Part shown: one piece after another, positions 25,415 to 34,212 of the stretch
How positions within the stretch are numbered: the first letter of the stretch is position 1
Layout of the letters: each line of letters opens with the position of its first letter
DNA from: Dyadobacter arcticus
GTDB taxonomy: Bacteria; Bacteroidota; Bacteroidia; Cytophagales; Spirosomataceae
NCBI RefSeq assembly: GCF_011762185.1
Contig: NZ_JAASQJ010000003.1
Location: 744,001-808,000, forward strand
DNA length: 64,000 bases
Direction: 5' to 3'
Program-made: the position numbers and the translations under genes
The notes under the pieces: model-generated
The model's database searches: none
Told to the model about the DNA's origin: nothing
The model's input: only the letters and a program-made list of their open reading frames with translations

Positions 25415-26743
25415 ATGAAAAAAGTCGCATTCTACACATTAGGCTGTAAACTCAATTATTCCGAAAGTTCCTCGATCGCCCGGATGTTTGAGCAGAAAGG
25501 CCATTCCAGGGTTGAATTCAATGAAAATCCGGATATTTTTATCATTAATACCTGCTCGGTTACCGAGAATGCAGATAAGAAATGCCGTAAAATCGTTCGC
25601 GAAGCGCAAAAGATAAATCCGGACGGTTATGTTGCAATCATTGGCTGTTATGCGCAATTAAAACCCAAAGAAATTTCTGAAATACCGGGCGTGGATGCTG
25701 TTTTAGGAGCAGCTGAGAAGTTCCGGCTTGTGGAATTGATTGACACTTTTGAAAAAAAACCGGTCGGGCAACCTGCACAGATTATCGCTTCCCACATCGA
25801 CCAGGCAATTGAATACCATACTTCTTACTCTTTGAATGACCGCACCCGTACTTTTCTAAAAGTACAGGATGGCTGCGATTATCCCTGCGCATATTGTACC
25901 ATTCCATTGGCAAGAGGCAAAAGCAGATCGGATACCATTGAAAATATTGTGAGAGCAGCGTATGAAATAGCTGCTCGCGATGTAAAAGAAATTGTGCTTA
26001 CAGGAGTTAATATCGGCGATTTTGGCTTGCAGAATGGTGAACGTAAAGAAACATTTCTGGATCTTATCAAAGCTCTGGCCGATGTTGAAGGAATTGTCAG
26101 GTTCAGGATATCGTCCATCGAGCCCAACTTGCTAACCGACGAAATCATCACATTTGTTGCGCAATCAAAACGTTTTGCACCGCATTTTCACATTCCGTTG
26201 CAATCCGGTTCAAATAAGGTGTTGGGATTGATGAAGCGGCGTTACAAAAGAGAATTATATACGGAAAGGGTCGCCAGAATTAAAACCCTTATGCCTGATT
26301 GCTGCATCGGTGTGGACGTTATCGTAGGACATCCGGGAGAGACACAGGAATTATTTGAGGAAAGCTACCGGTTTCTGAATGATCTCGGCATTTCCTATAT
26401 GCACGTATTTACTTATTCCGAACGAGAAAATACAACAGCCTTGGAAATACGGCCGATCGTTCCTAAAAGTGTCCGGGCCGACCGGTCAAAAATGTTGCAC
26501 ATTCTCTCTGAAAAAAAGAAAAGGTTTTTTTACGAACAACAAATCGGGAAAACGGCGACGGTACTTTTTGAAGACGAAGTTCAGGAAGGTCAAATGCTTG
26601 GTTTTACAGAGAACTACATTCGCGTAGCTGTGAAGTATGATCCGATGCTGATCAATGAGACGAAGGAAATCCGTTATGATCATTTGAACGGATCAGGATT
26701 CATGGAGGTTACAGAACTCGAAGAAGTGCTTTCAACACCATAG
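25415..26743 (+). CDS. mtaB: tRNA (N6-L-threonylcarbamoyladenosine(37)-C2)-methylthiotransferase
   Basis: A 442-residue radical SAM methylthiotransferase that converts t6A37 to ms2t6A in tRNAs reading ANN codons. The N-terminal UPF0004 domain binds one [4Fe-4S] through Cys in LGCKLNYSES, NTCSVTENAD and IGCYAQLKP. The radical SAM cluster is in GCDYPCAYCTIPLARG, and a TRAM-like domain is at the C-terminus. LGCKLN and NTCSVT match MtaB better than MiaB or RimO. The ATG at 25415 is used rather than a TTG three codons earlier. Confidence 0.93.
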   Translation: MKKVAFYTLGCKLNYSESSSIARMFEQKGHSRVEFNENPDIFIINTCSVTENADKKCRKIVREAQKINPDGYVAIIGCYAQLKPKEISEIPGVDAVLGAAEKFRLVELIDTFEKKPVGQPAQIIASHIDQAIEYHTSYSLNDRTRTFLKVQDGCDYPCAYCTIPLARGKSRSDTIENIVRAAYEIAARDVKEIVLTGVNIGDFGLQNGERKETFLDLIKALADVEGIVRFRISSIEPNLLTDEIITFVAQSKRFAPHFHIPLQSGSNKVLGLMKRRYKRELYTERVARIKTLMPDCCIGVDVIVGHPGETQELFEESYRFLNDLGISYMHVFTYSERENTTALEIRPIVPKSVRADRSKMLHILSEKKKRFFYEQQIGKTATVLFEDEVQEGQMLGFTENYIRVAVKYDPMLINETKEIRYDHLNGSGFMEVTELEEVLSTP

Positions 26744-26764
26744 CCGTCAACCTGAGCGTTTTGG

Positions 26765-26824
26765 GTTCGTCAGGACAGAGCCGGAGGCTCGAACGATATC
26801 CTAACAACGGATTTCAATCCGTTG
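26765..26824. repeat. Paired small hairpins resembling an intergenic repeat
   Basis: GTTCG...GAGCC-GGA-GGCTC-GAAC (26765-26794) is followed by a 9-bp inverted repeat CAACGGATT-TC-AATCCGTTG (26805-26824). The two sit together in the gap between convergent mtaB and amt. I have an impression that similar units recur in Cytophagales genomes; the window has only this copy. Confidence 0.5.
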
Positions 26825-26904
26825 ACCGCAGGGCAGAAGGATAAGTAAAGCCTTAGGCCAGATCCAAAGTAGTCATGTTGCCGGTGCGCCGGTGCGTTAT
26901 AAAC

Positions 26905-26936
26905 GCAGAAAGCCCGGGAAATCCCAGGCTTTTTGC
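26905..26936. terminator. Bidirectional terminator between mtaB and amt
   Basis: The stem GCAGAAAGCCCGGG pairs with CCCAGGCTTTTTGC with one mismatch and one G-U pair, around loop AAAT. A T run is present on the plus strand and an A run (T in the minus transcript) is short. It ends 20 bp before the amt stop. Confidence 0.7.
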
Positions 26937-26955
26937 ATTTATAACGTCGAGTAAA

Positions 26956-28275
26956 CTATGCCTCAACAAGGAACTCATCATGTTGGCTGATATCAAGACC
27001 AGCAGCTTCATCTGATTCAGAAACGCGAAGCGGCAGGATAAGGTCAGTAACTTTCAGAAGCAGGAATGAACCAGCGAAAGCGAAAACAGATACACCAACC
27101 AGCGCAATGACGTGGTTGATGAACAATGTCGTTTCACCAAACGCAAGTCCCTGATCCACAACCAGTGAGTTCACACCGCTTGTAGCGAAGATACCTGTCA
27201 TCAACATACCAACCATACCACCAACACCATGGCAAGGAAACACATCAAGTGTATCATCCAATGTAGAACGGGTACGCAAATGAGCCACATAATTACTAAT
27301 AATGGCAGCAACAGATCCGATAAACAATGCGGCAGGAACCGTTACAAAACCAGCAGCTGGTGTAATCGCTACCAAACCGACAACCGCACCAATACAAAAT
27401 CCAAGGGCAGAAACTTTCTTACCTTTTGCAGAATCGAAAAGTACCCAGGCAAGACCGGCAGCACCGGCGGCAGTATTGGTAGTTGCGAACGCAGACACTG
27501 CAAGAGGACCGGCTGTCAAAGCTGAACCAGCGTTAAATCCGAACCAACCGAACCAAAGTAAACCTGTTCCCAATAGAACGAAAGGAATGTTAGCAGGCGG
27601 CAAAACGTGATCTTCCATTAATGACTTACGTCTTTTCAGGTAAAGAGCGCCGGCAAGTGCAGCCCAACCAGCAGACATGTGAACAACAGTTCCACCAGCA
27701 AAGTCAAGTACACCCATTTTGAAAAGGATACCATCTGCATGCCAGGTCATATGCGCTAGCGGAGCGTAGATGAAGATGCAGAAAAGGATAATGAACAGAA
27801 CGTAAGAACGGAAATTTACTCGCTCAGCCATTGAACCGGTTACCAATGCAGGCGTGATTACGGCAAACTTCATTTGGAACATTGCGAACAAAGCGAAAGG
27901 AATTGTTCCCCAAACTGGTCCGTCCAATACGCCTTTAAACATAAAGTGGGTCATTGGATTTCCGATGAAACCACCAATGTCCTCACCAAATGCAATACTA
28001 AAACCAACAACTACCCACAGTACACTAATTACACCCATCGCGATAAAGCTCTGAAGCATTGTGGAGATAACATTTTTGTTGTTCACCATTCCTCCGTAAA
28101 AATAGGCAAGGCCCGGAGTCATGAGCAGTACCAACGCAGAAGAGACAAGCAGCCACGCTGTGTCGCCCGAATTTACGCCTTCGGTGACAATTTGTGTCGG
28201 AACATTGGGCACGAAGGCACCGAGGATGCTGATCACCAACAGGATAATCAGTGGGATGAATTTACCTTTTTTCAT
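26956..28275 (-). CDS. amt: Ammonium transporter
   Basis: A 439-residue Amt/MEP/Rh channel with about 11 membrane helices and an N-terminal extra hydrophobic segment (MKKGKFIPLIILLVISILG) that may be a signal peptide. Family signatures are ALVLLMTPGLAYFYGGMV, FAGGTVVHMSAGWAALAGALY (in part; first pore His) and FGWFGFNAGSAL; FPCHGVGGMVGML carries the second pore His. The C-terminal tail is short. No glnK or glnB gene, the usual partner, is in the window. It follows the porin gene by 51 bp and is probably transcribed with it from 29570. Confidence 0.96.
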   Translation of the reverse strand: MKKGKFIPLIILLVISILGAFVPNVPTQIVTEGVNSGDTAWLLVSSALVLLMTPGLAYFYGGMVNNKNVISTMLQSFIAMGVISVLWVVVGFSIAFGEDIGGFIGNPMTHFMFKGVLDGPVWGTIPFALFAMFQMKFAVITPALVTGSMAERVNFRSYVLFIILFCIFIYAPLAHMTWHADGILFKMGVLDFAGGTVVHMSAGWAALAGALYLKRRKSLMEDHVLPPANIPFVLLGTGLLWFGWFGFNAGSALTAGPLAVSAFATTNTAAGAAGLAWVLFDSAKGKKVSALGFCIGAVVGLVAITPAAGFVTVPAALFIGSVAAIISNYVAHLRTRSTLDDTLDVFPCHGVGGMVGMLMTGIFATSGVNSLVVDQGLAFGETTLFINHVIALVGVSVFAFAGSFLLLKVTDLILPLRVSESDEAAGLDISQHDEFLVEA

Positions 28276-28326
28276 TGTTGTAAAATGTGGTTATTAATGT
28301 AGATTAAGAAGGTATTTGTTAACGTA

Positions 28327-29520
28327 TTAGAATTTGTAAATAAATGCGAGTCCGAAAGTCGTCTGGCTGTTTTTGGTGAAGTTGCCATCAGAATCTTCAA
28401 ATTGTTGCTCTTCGCCAGCCCCTGAAACCTTTGGATAAGCGTCCAGACGGAATTCAGGTTTTAGCAGAATGTGTCCGTCGGCCAGGGTAATGTTACCAGT
28501 CAATGTAACAGAGTTAACCTTTGTCCCTAATCCTGCGCGGGTTAGCAATCCACGAACACCATTGTCGTTGTTGAAATATTCATAACGGGCACCGATACCA
28601 AAGTTATCAGTCAACGCACTGTTTGCGTAAACGGCGACTCCACTCCATGATTCCGAATCAGCTGGTCCGCCAAATCCCTGGTAATCTCCTTTTTGGCTAC
28701 CATATGCGGCATTTAAGCCAAGCAGGAATTTTTCAGTTATTTGAAAGCTGGTGGTAAGGTCAAACATCTGGTAAAAACCTTCGGGTTGTTGTCCCAAGCT
28801 ATCTGTATTGGCCTCGTTGCTGCCAATGTAGTTCAGATAAACGTTCCAGTTATCAACAGGTTTAAAATATAACTGGCTTATAATTCCTTTTGCGCGGTTG
28901 TTATCCCCTAATGCATCCACATTATTTACAACACCCACCATTAAAGAGGCTTTGTCTGAGAAAGCATAAGTTGCTTTCAAGCCAGCATGGTAGAAAGGTC
29001 CATTGTTGAAAAGATTTGATAGAGAATAATTAAAGTTGGCTGGGGCATCGATCACCTCATAGCCAATGTGGGTTCCGAACTGACCGGCAGTCATCGAGAA
29101 CTTGTCTGTGAATTTGTAAGTAAAGTAAGCTTGTTTAATAGCAAGTGCGGTGCTGAATAATGCATTTCCGTAATTACCAAGGTTCGCATTAGGACCGAAT
29201 GTCAGATCCACGACGGCTTCGGATTTGCTGTTGGTGTAAACCACTTTTGTTTGAACCAAACCCAACGAGAATTGTCCCGATCTCTGGTCGAACACCCTGG
29301 CGTTGGTTGCTCCCATATTGGACCGGGATGCTGGCTTGTTGAAGTTGGCCATATAATAAGAATCGAGATAGCCCGAAAACGCAAAAGTACCCTTTGCATC
29401 TTCCTCTACTTCGGCTACAACTATTGTATCCGCTTTGACCGCTATCTTATCCTCACCCGACTTCGGAAAACCCAAAAAAGGAACCATCAAAGATAATACT
29501 GCACAATAGACTTTTTTCAT
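28327..29520 (-). CDS. Outer-membrane beta-barrel porin (BBP2/OmpL-like)
   Basis: A 397-residue outer-membrane protein with a signal peptide (MKKVYCAVLSLMVPFLGF) and a repeated alternating beta-strand pattern ending in Phe (GLAFIYKF), the usual barrel end. Its early segment GTFAFSGYLDSYYMANFN and the VDLTFGPNANLGNYG stretch match the BBP2 family (PF07642). Its position ahead of amt suggests that it admits ammonium or a nitrogen compound across the outer membrane; that is inference from context. Confidence 0.85.
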   Translation of the reverse strand: MKKVYCAVLSLMVPFLGFPKSGEDKIAVKADTIVVAEVEEDAKGTFAFSGYLDSYYMANFNKPASRSNMGATNARVFDQRSGQFSLGLVQTKVVYTNSKSEAVVDLTFGPNANLGNYGNALFSTALAIKQAYFTYKFTDKFSMTAGQFGTHIGYEVIDAPANFNYSLSNLFNNGPFYHAGLKATYAFSDKASLMVGVVNNVDALGDNNRAKGIISQLYFKPVDNWNVYLNYIGSNEANTDSLGQQPEGFYQMFDLTTSFQITEKFLLGLNAAYGSQKGDYQGFGGPADSESWSGVAVYANSALTDNFGIGARYEYFNNDNGVRGLLTRAGLGTKVNSVTLTGNITLADGHILLKPEFRLDAYPKVSGAGEEQQFEDSDGNFTKNSQTTFGLAFIYKF

Positions 29521-29569
29521 AATTATATTCTGTTTAAGTTAATACTACTCTCCGGCTGGATTTATGGAT

Positions 29570-29600
29570 CAAATATTGTTCTAAAATTATATTTATCAAA
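29570..29600 (-). promoter_or_regulatory. Promoter of the porin-amt operon
   Basis: On the minus strand TTTG, a 19-nt spacer and AATATTTG, one base off TAnnTTTG. The -7 box lies 49 nt before the porin ATG. Confidence 0.55.
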
Positions 29601-29815
29601 TAATCTCAACAAAATTTATACAGAAAAATACAATAATCATTTTTTTGTGCTCTTTTTTATTAGATTTTAAACATTAAAATTGAAAAATAACAACTTTAAT
29701 AAGAAAATTAATATTCTGTATTCGGATCATTAAACAAAATTTTCTTAATAATCCTCCACAGGCATTAGTAAGAAATTTTATTATTATAGTGCCATTTTGC
29801 TTGGTGTTCGAGCAC

Positions 29816-29842
29816 AAAAAAAGCCCCGCAAGTAGCGGGGCT
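29816..29842 (-). terminator. Rho-independent terminator of the ferredoxin gene
   Basis: An 8-bp stem AGCCCCGC/GCGGGGCT with loop AAGTA (plus strand), followed on the minus strand by a T-rich tail. It is 25 bp past the ferredoxin stop. Confidence 0.85.
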
Positions 29843-29867
29843 CGAAATCTTATTTGGTCATTTAAAG

Positions 29868-30254
<387 letters not shown>

Positions 30255-30263
30255 TTAGATTAA

Positions 30264-30293
30264 CAAATATAACTATTTATAGTTTCCCAACAA
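30264..30293 (-). promoter_or_regulatory. Promoter of the ferredoxin gene
   Basis: On the minus strand TTG, a 19-nt spacer and TATATTTG, an exact match to the Bacteroidota -33/-7 pattern. The -7 box lies 48 nt before the ATG. Confidence 0.65.
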
Positions 30294-30345
30294 TCAGAAA
30301 AATTAAAACCGCATCTGCAATTACACTTTTTATAGTTGAATTAGA

Positions 30346-31371
30346 ATGATATCGCGCACAAGGAGAGTCGAAGCCTTTATAAATCTTGGCAGAATAATAA
30401 ACGAACCTGCCCATAAAGAGGTGATTGAAGACTGGGTCGATCAGGCAAAAAGTAAAAATAACTGGTTTACAAGAGAGAATGTATTCATGTCGTTAAAGGC
30501 CATCGCAATACAATTTCTGGACGAAAAGAAATTAATAAGCTGGTCAGAACGATATCCGGAGCCTGCTTCATATAAAAAAGTCGGGGTTGTGATGGCTGGT
30601 AATATTCCAGCAGTCGGATTTCACGATGCGCTTTGCGTGCTCATAAGCGGGCATACATTGCTTGCGAAACAAAGCTCAGACGATGAAGTACTAATTCAGG
30701 CGCTTTTAAAGAAGCTGACTGAGATTGAACCTGACCTAAAAGATCACATCATTTTCGCTGACCGACTGAACGATGCAGATGCATATATAGCCACTGGAAG
30801 CAATAATACGGCACGTTACTTCCATTACTACTTCGCAAAAAAACCAAATGTGATAAGGAGGAACCGCACTTCTGTTGCTGTGCTTAACGGCTCCGAAACC
30901 ACTCAGGAACTTGCTGCACTTGGACGGGATGTGCTGCAATATTATGGCCTGGGCTGCCGCAATGTCTCCAAACTTTTTGTACCGTCTGGATATGATTTTA
31001 CCAAGTTTTACGAATCCATAGCAGATATGGAAAGTACCTTCCTGCACCATCATAAATACTTCAATAATTACGAATACAATAAGTCGATTTTCCTCATTAA
31101 CCGGGTGCCGCATCTCGATAATGGCTTTCTGATGATCACCGAAGGAGATGCACTTGTTTCACCGATCAGCGTACTGCACTATCATCCTTATGAAACCATA
31201 GACGAAGTGGAGGCGCAGTTGTCGGATATGCAAGATAAGATCCAGTGTGTGATCGGGAACGTGAGTCTCCATTTGCCCGGCTCTCTGGATTTTGGCTCGT
31301 CACAGCAGCCGGGACTTTCCGATTATGCCGATTCCATTGATACTATGCAATTTTTGGCAGAGCTGAGTTAG
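30346..31371 (+). CDS. LuxC-like acyl-CoA reductase
   Basis: A 341-residue protein of the acyl-CoA reductase (LuxC, PF05893) family in the aldehyde dehydrogenase superfamily, which reduces acyl-CoA or acyl-protein to aldehyde with NADPH. Signatures are VGVVMAGNIPAVGFHDALCVL, DAYIATGSNNTARYF and the catalytic segment YYGLGCRNVSKLFVP with the presumed nucleophile Cys. It is shorter than luminous-bacterial LuxC (about 480) because the N-terminal region is reduced. No luxD, luxE or luxAB is near. Its 3' end overlaps the convergent esterase by 29 bp. Confidence 0.87.
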   Translation: MISRTRRVEAFINLGRIINEPAHKEVIEDWVDQAKSKNNWFTRENVFMSLKAIAIQFLDEKKLISWSERYPEPASYKKVGVVMAGNIPAVGFHDALCVLISGHTLLAKQSSDDEVLIQALLKKLTEIEPDLKDHIIFADRLNDADAYIATGSNNTARYFHYYFAKKPNVIRRNRTSVAVLNGSETTQELAALGRDVLQYYGLGCRNVSKLFVPSGYDFTKFYESIADMESTFLHHHKYFNNYEYNKSIFLINRVPHLDNGFLMITEGDALVSPISVLHYHPYETIDEVEAQLSDMQDKIQCVIGNVSLHLPGSLDFGSSQQPGLSDYADSIDTMQFLAELS

Positions 31372-32188
31372 AAGCCGGCTCGCTGTGGGCAGACACCCAT
31401 TGGAAAAAGTCCGGGAGGATCGTCGACCAGGTTTCGGAATTGTGGCGACCATCCTCAATTTCGGTATAAAAAACATCCTGATTCCATCGGTAACCTTTCT
31501 TTTCAAGCTCAGAAATACATTCTAGTGTATCTTGTACAGAATCAATGACGCCATCACCATCCCGGTCGTCGTACTCATCGAGAGACCCACATTGAAACCA
31601 AAATTTTAAACCAGCCTTAGCTTCGGTATTGCGGATTTGGGCATGCATAATGCGGTCGGAATCGCTGTATCCCTCATCCAATGCCTTTTGCCTCCACCAT
31701 AACGAACCGGAAAAGACCCCGGCCCTGGAAAAAACAGCAGGGTGGTTCCAAACCATATCCAAAGCCATCAAACCACCCAGAGAGAAACCCGCATACGTAA
31801 TGTTGGTCAGGAGGACATTGTAATTCTCTCCCAGAAAAGGCAGCAACTCCTTCAAAACAAAATCTGTGGTAGCCATTGCCTTGTTACCCCTATCAGCATA
31901 ATCTGCCTGAAAGGCTGTTCCATATTCATAGATTCGGTCAAAATTGGCGTGAATACCGACTACGGCATAAGGATGAATTACCTGCGTTGAGATCAACTCA
32001 TTTAAGGTGTCAACCATATTTAAAGCATCGAAATCCTGCCCGTCATTAAACAAGATCAGAGGGTAAATTCTTGACCAATCATACCCGGCTGGCAGATTTA
32101 TTGTGACGATAACCTCCCTGTTTAGATAGGTCGAACAGATTCTTTTGGTGTCGGATATTATCGCCGGATAAGGCTTACTCAAACTCAC
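31343..32188 (-). CDS. Putative esterase (Esterase D-like alpha/beta hydrolase)
   Basis: An alpha/beta hydrolase of the esterase D/S-formylglutathione hydrolase-like group. The nucleophile elbow is AGFSLGGLMAL, after ILFNDGQDF; the acid and His are probably in SLDEYDDRDGDG and DGRHNSETWSTI. DRDGDGVID also looks like a calcium-binding loop. The start is uncertain: the only ATG (32263) puts its first 18 bases inside the divergent gene's longest frame, while GTG at 32188 starts just before the conserved region (281 residues) and leaves about 100 bp for two promoters. GTG is preferred. It diverges from the ligase cluster and may belong to it. Confidence 0.75.
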   Translation of the reverse strand: MSLSKPYPAIISDTKRICSTYLNREVIVTINLPAGYDWSRIYPLILFNDGQDFDALNMVDTLNELISTQVIHPYAVVGIHANFDRIYEYGTAFQADYADRGNKAMATTDFVLKELLPFLGENYNVLLTNITYAGFSLGGLMALDMVWNHPAVFSRAGVFSGSLWWRQKALDEGYSDSDRIMHAQIRNTEAKAGLKFWFQCGSLDEYDDRDGDGVIDSVQDTLECISELEKKGYRWNQDVFYTEIEDGRHNSETWSTILPDFFQWVSAHSEPASNSALPKIA

Positions 32189-32290
32189 TTTTCTGATGAT
32201 TATGCTGAATTTAAACGTGCAAGGTATTAATTTGCTTCCTATGAATTGTTTTGTATATTTCATTTATTAAAAAATATAAACCCCCTTCAT

Positions 32291-32998
32291 TTGGACGAGA
32301 AGCACATCAAATACTATTCTCATCATCTCGATAGAGACATTGAGATGCTGGTATACGGCAATTGGGGCTATCCGGTTTTACTTTTTCCAACAACATTGGG
32401 GCGTTACTATCAAGCCAAAGACATGGGCCTGATAGATTCAGTAAGAGGCCTGGTCGACTCGGGCAAATACAAAATATATTGTGTCGATTCCATTGATGCG
32501 GAATCCTGGTACGCGAAACACATGAACCCGCAGTACCGTATCCTGAATCATGTTCAATATGATAAATTTCTAACCAATGAACTTGTGCCTTTCATCCGGC
32601 ATGAATGCAATGTTGGGAAAATCGGTGTGGCGGGATGCAGCTTTGGAGGGTTTCATGCAGCCAATTTTGCATTCAAGCATCCCGAACAAGTGGCTTATAT
32701 GGTCAGTATGAGCGGCGCTTTCGACATTCGCAGCTTTACCGACGGCTTTTACGATGATACGGTCTATTTCAATAACCCCGTCGATTTTATGCCTAATGAA
32801 CAGGGTTGGCGGTATGGGCATATGAAAATCGTGCTGGGTACGTCGGATTGGGATATCTGCCTTGCTAGCAATATTAGAATGTCGAACATACTGAATACCA
32901 AAGGAATAGACCACTGGCTGGACATTCGCGGCTGGGAAAAGCACGATTGGCCGCTATGGAACAGCATGTTCCCGCATTACCTTTCCCGCATTCTTTAA
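32291..32998 (+). CDS. Alpha/beta hydrolase (esterase), first gene of ligase cluster
   Basis: A hydrolase of about 235 residues related to the esterase D family. Family signatures are MLVYGNWGYPVLLFPTT near the start and the nucleophile elbow GVAGCSFGGFHAANFA; the His is near the C-terminus (GWEKHDWPLW). There is no in-frame ATG before residue 18 of the conserved region. TTG at 32291 (LDEKHIKYYSHHL) after an A-rich leader is the likeliest start, and the frame is open further up to 32246. It is followed by the ATP-grasp gene after 30 bp. It might hydrolyse or transfer an ester or amide intermediate of the pathway. Confidence 0.75.
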   Translation: MDEKHIKYYSHHLDRDIEMLVYGNWGYPVLLFPTTLGRYYQAKDMGLIDSVRGLVDSGKYKIYCVDSIDAESWYAKHMNPQYRILNHVQYDKFLTNELVPFIRHECNVGKIGVAGCSFGGFHAANFAFKHPEQVAYMVSMSGAFDIRSFTDGFYDDTVYFNNPVDFMPNEQGWRYGHMKIVLGTSDWDICLASNIRMSNILNTKGIDHWLDIRGWEKHDWPLWNSMFPHYLSRIL

Positions 32999-33028
32999 AA
33001 GATTAAAAGCAAAACGAAAAACCTTGTT

Positions 33029-34192
33029 ATGAAAAAAATTGGTATTCTGTTTGGAATGGAAAATACATTCCCAAACGCATTTATTGAAAGAGTAAATAGC
33101 AAAGCTGTGGACGGCATCATTGCCGAAGCTGTATCAATAGATAAGGTAGTACAAGCCGGCCCAACCGATTACGCTGTAATCATTGACAGGATTTCGCAAG
33201 ACGTTCCTTTTTACAGGGCCTTCCTTAAAAACGCTGCTTTATGTGGTACTGCGGTTATCAACAACCCATTTTGGTGGAGCGCCGATGAAAAATTTTTCAA
33301 TAATGCATTGGCGGAGCAAATAGGAGTACCCGTTCCGAAAACGGTGCTCCTACCTTCCAAAGAACGCCCTGAAAATACTTCTGAAACATCGTTCCGTAAC
33401 CTTGCATTTCCGATGGCCTGGGAAGAAATTTTCCAATATGTTGGCTTTCCGGCCTATATGAAGCCGCACGATGGAGGTGGCTGGAAAAGTGTTTACAAGG
33501 TTTTGAACCCACAGGATATGTGGTATAAACACGAAGAAACCGGTCAGCTGGTAATGATGCTGCAAGAGGAAATCGTATTCGATGATTACGTTCGCTGTTA
33601 TTGCATTGGGCAAAAAGATGTGCTGATCATGCCCTACGAGCCACGCAATCCGCATCATTTGAGATATGCCTCTGAATTAAAGGCGACAGGCGAAGAGCGT
33701 GAAAAACTACTTGCAACCATTACGGATTACACATTGAAATTGAATGTTGCATTGGGATATGATTTCAATACAGTAGAATTCGCTGTCCGCGACGGCATTC
33801 CAATTGCAATCGACTTCTGCAATCCTGCTCCCGACGCTGATATTTACTCAGTGGGCCGCGATAATTTTGATTGGGTTGTTGAGGCAGCTGCCAATATGGC
33901 GATCGAAAGAGCGCAAAAGCAGGTTCCAGGAAAGGTTAATCTCACTTGGGGCACATTCATAAGTAATGCTGCGGCAGCTCCTGCGGCTTTGGCGCCCACT
34001 TCTACTCCTGCTGAAACGCCCGCGACTGATGTCGCGAAAGAGGTTAAAGTGAAAGCCGTTGTTCCTAAAAAAGCGGTGGCTGCCAAGCCAGTAGCTGAGA
34101 AACCTGTCGCTGAACCAGAACCGGTTGTTCCTACCAAAAAAGCCGCAGCAACCAAAGCACCTGCGAAAAATTCTAAAATAAAGAAGTCTTAA
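33029..34192 (+). CDS. ATP-grasp carboxylate-amine ligase with Lys/Ala/Pro-rich tail
   Basis: A 387-residue protein. Residues 1-310 form a D-Ala-D-Ala-ligase-like ATP-grasp domain: ATP-binding Lys in PAYMKPHDGGGWKSV, the strand MLQEEIVFDDYVRCY, and the metal ligands in NTVEFAVRDG...AIDFCNPAPDAD. Such enzymes activate a carboxylate as acyl phosphate and join it to an amine. Residues about 311-387 are low complexity, rich in Ala, Pro, Val and Lys (KAVAAKPVAEKPVAEPEP), with a strongly basic end (KNSKIKKS). This tail is not part of the catalytic fold. Gaps to neighbours are 30 and 20 bp. Substrates are unknown. Confidence 0.85.
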   Translation: MKKIGILFGMENTFPNAFIERVNSKAVDGIIAEAVSIDKVVQAGPTDYAVIIDRISQDVPFYRAFLKNAALCGTAVINNPFWWSADEKFFNNALAEQIGVPVPKTVLLPSKERPENTSETSFRNLAFPMAWEEIFQYVGFPAYMKPHDGGGWKSVYKVLNPQDMWYKHEETGQLVMMLQEEIVFDDYVRCYCIGQKDVLIMPYEPRNPHHLRYASELKATGEEREKLLATITDYTLKLNVALGYDFNTVEFAVRDGIPIAIDFCNPAPDADIYSVGRDNFDWVVEAAANMAIERAQKQVPGKVNLTWGTFISNAAAAPAALAPTSTPAETPATDVAKEVKVKAVVPKKAVAAKPVAEKPVAEPEPVVPTKKAAATKAPAKNSKIKKS

Positions 34193-34212
34193 TTTATTGA
34201 TTCAAAGCTTAT

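Larger units (their letters stand above)
29521..29867. other. Noncoding gap between ferredoxin and porin genes
   Basis: A 347-bp, very AT-rich region between two same-strand genes. It holds the porin-amt promoter (29570-29600) near one end and the ferredoxin terminator near the other. Nothing else was recognised between about 29610 and 29810. Confidence 0.6.

Noticed and set aside
26821..26900. GC-rich stretch with CCGGTGCG doubled as a riboswitch or sRNA
   Set aside because: No known fold could be recognised; it is more simply part of the repeat/terminator gap.
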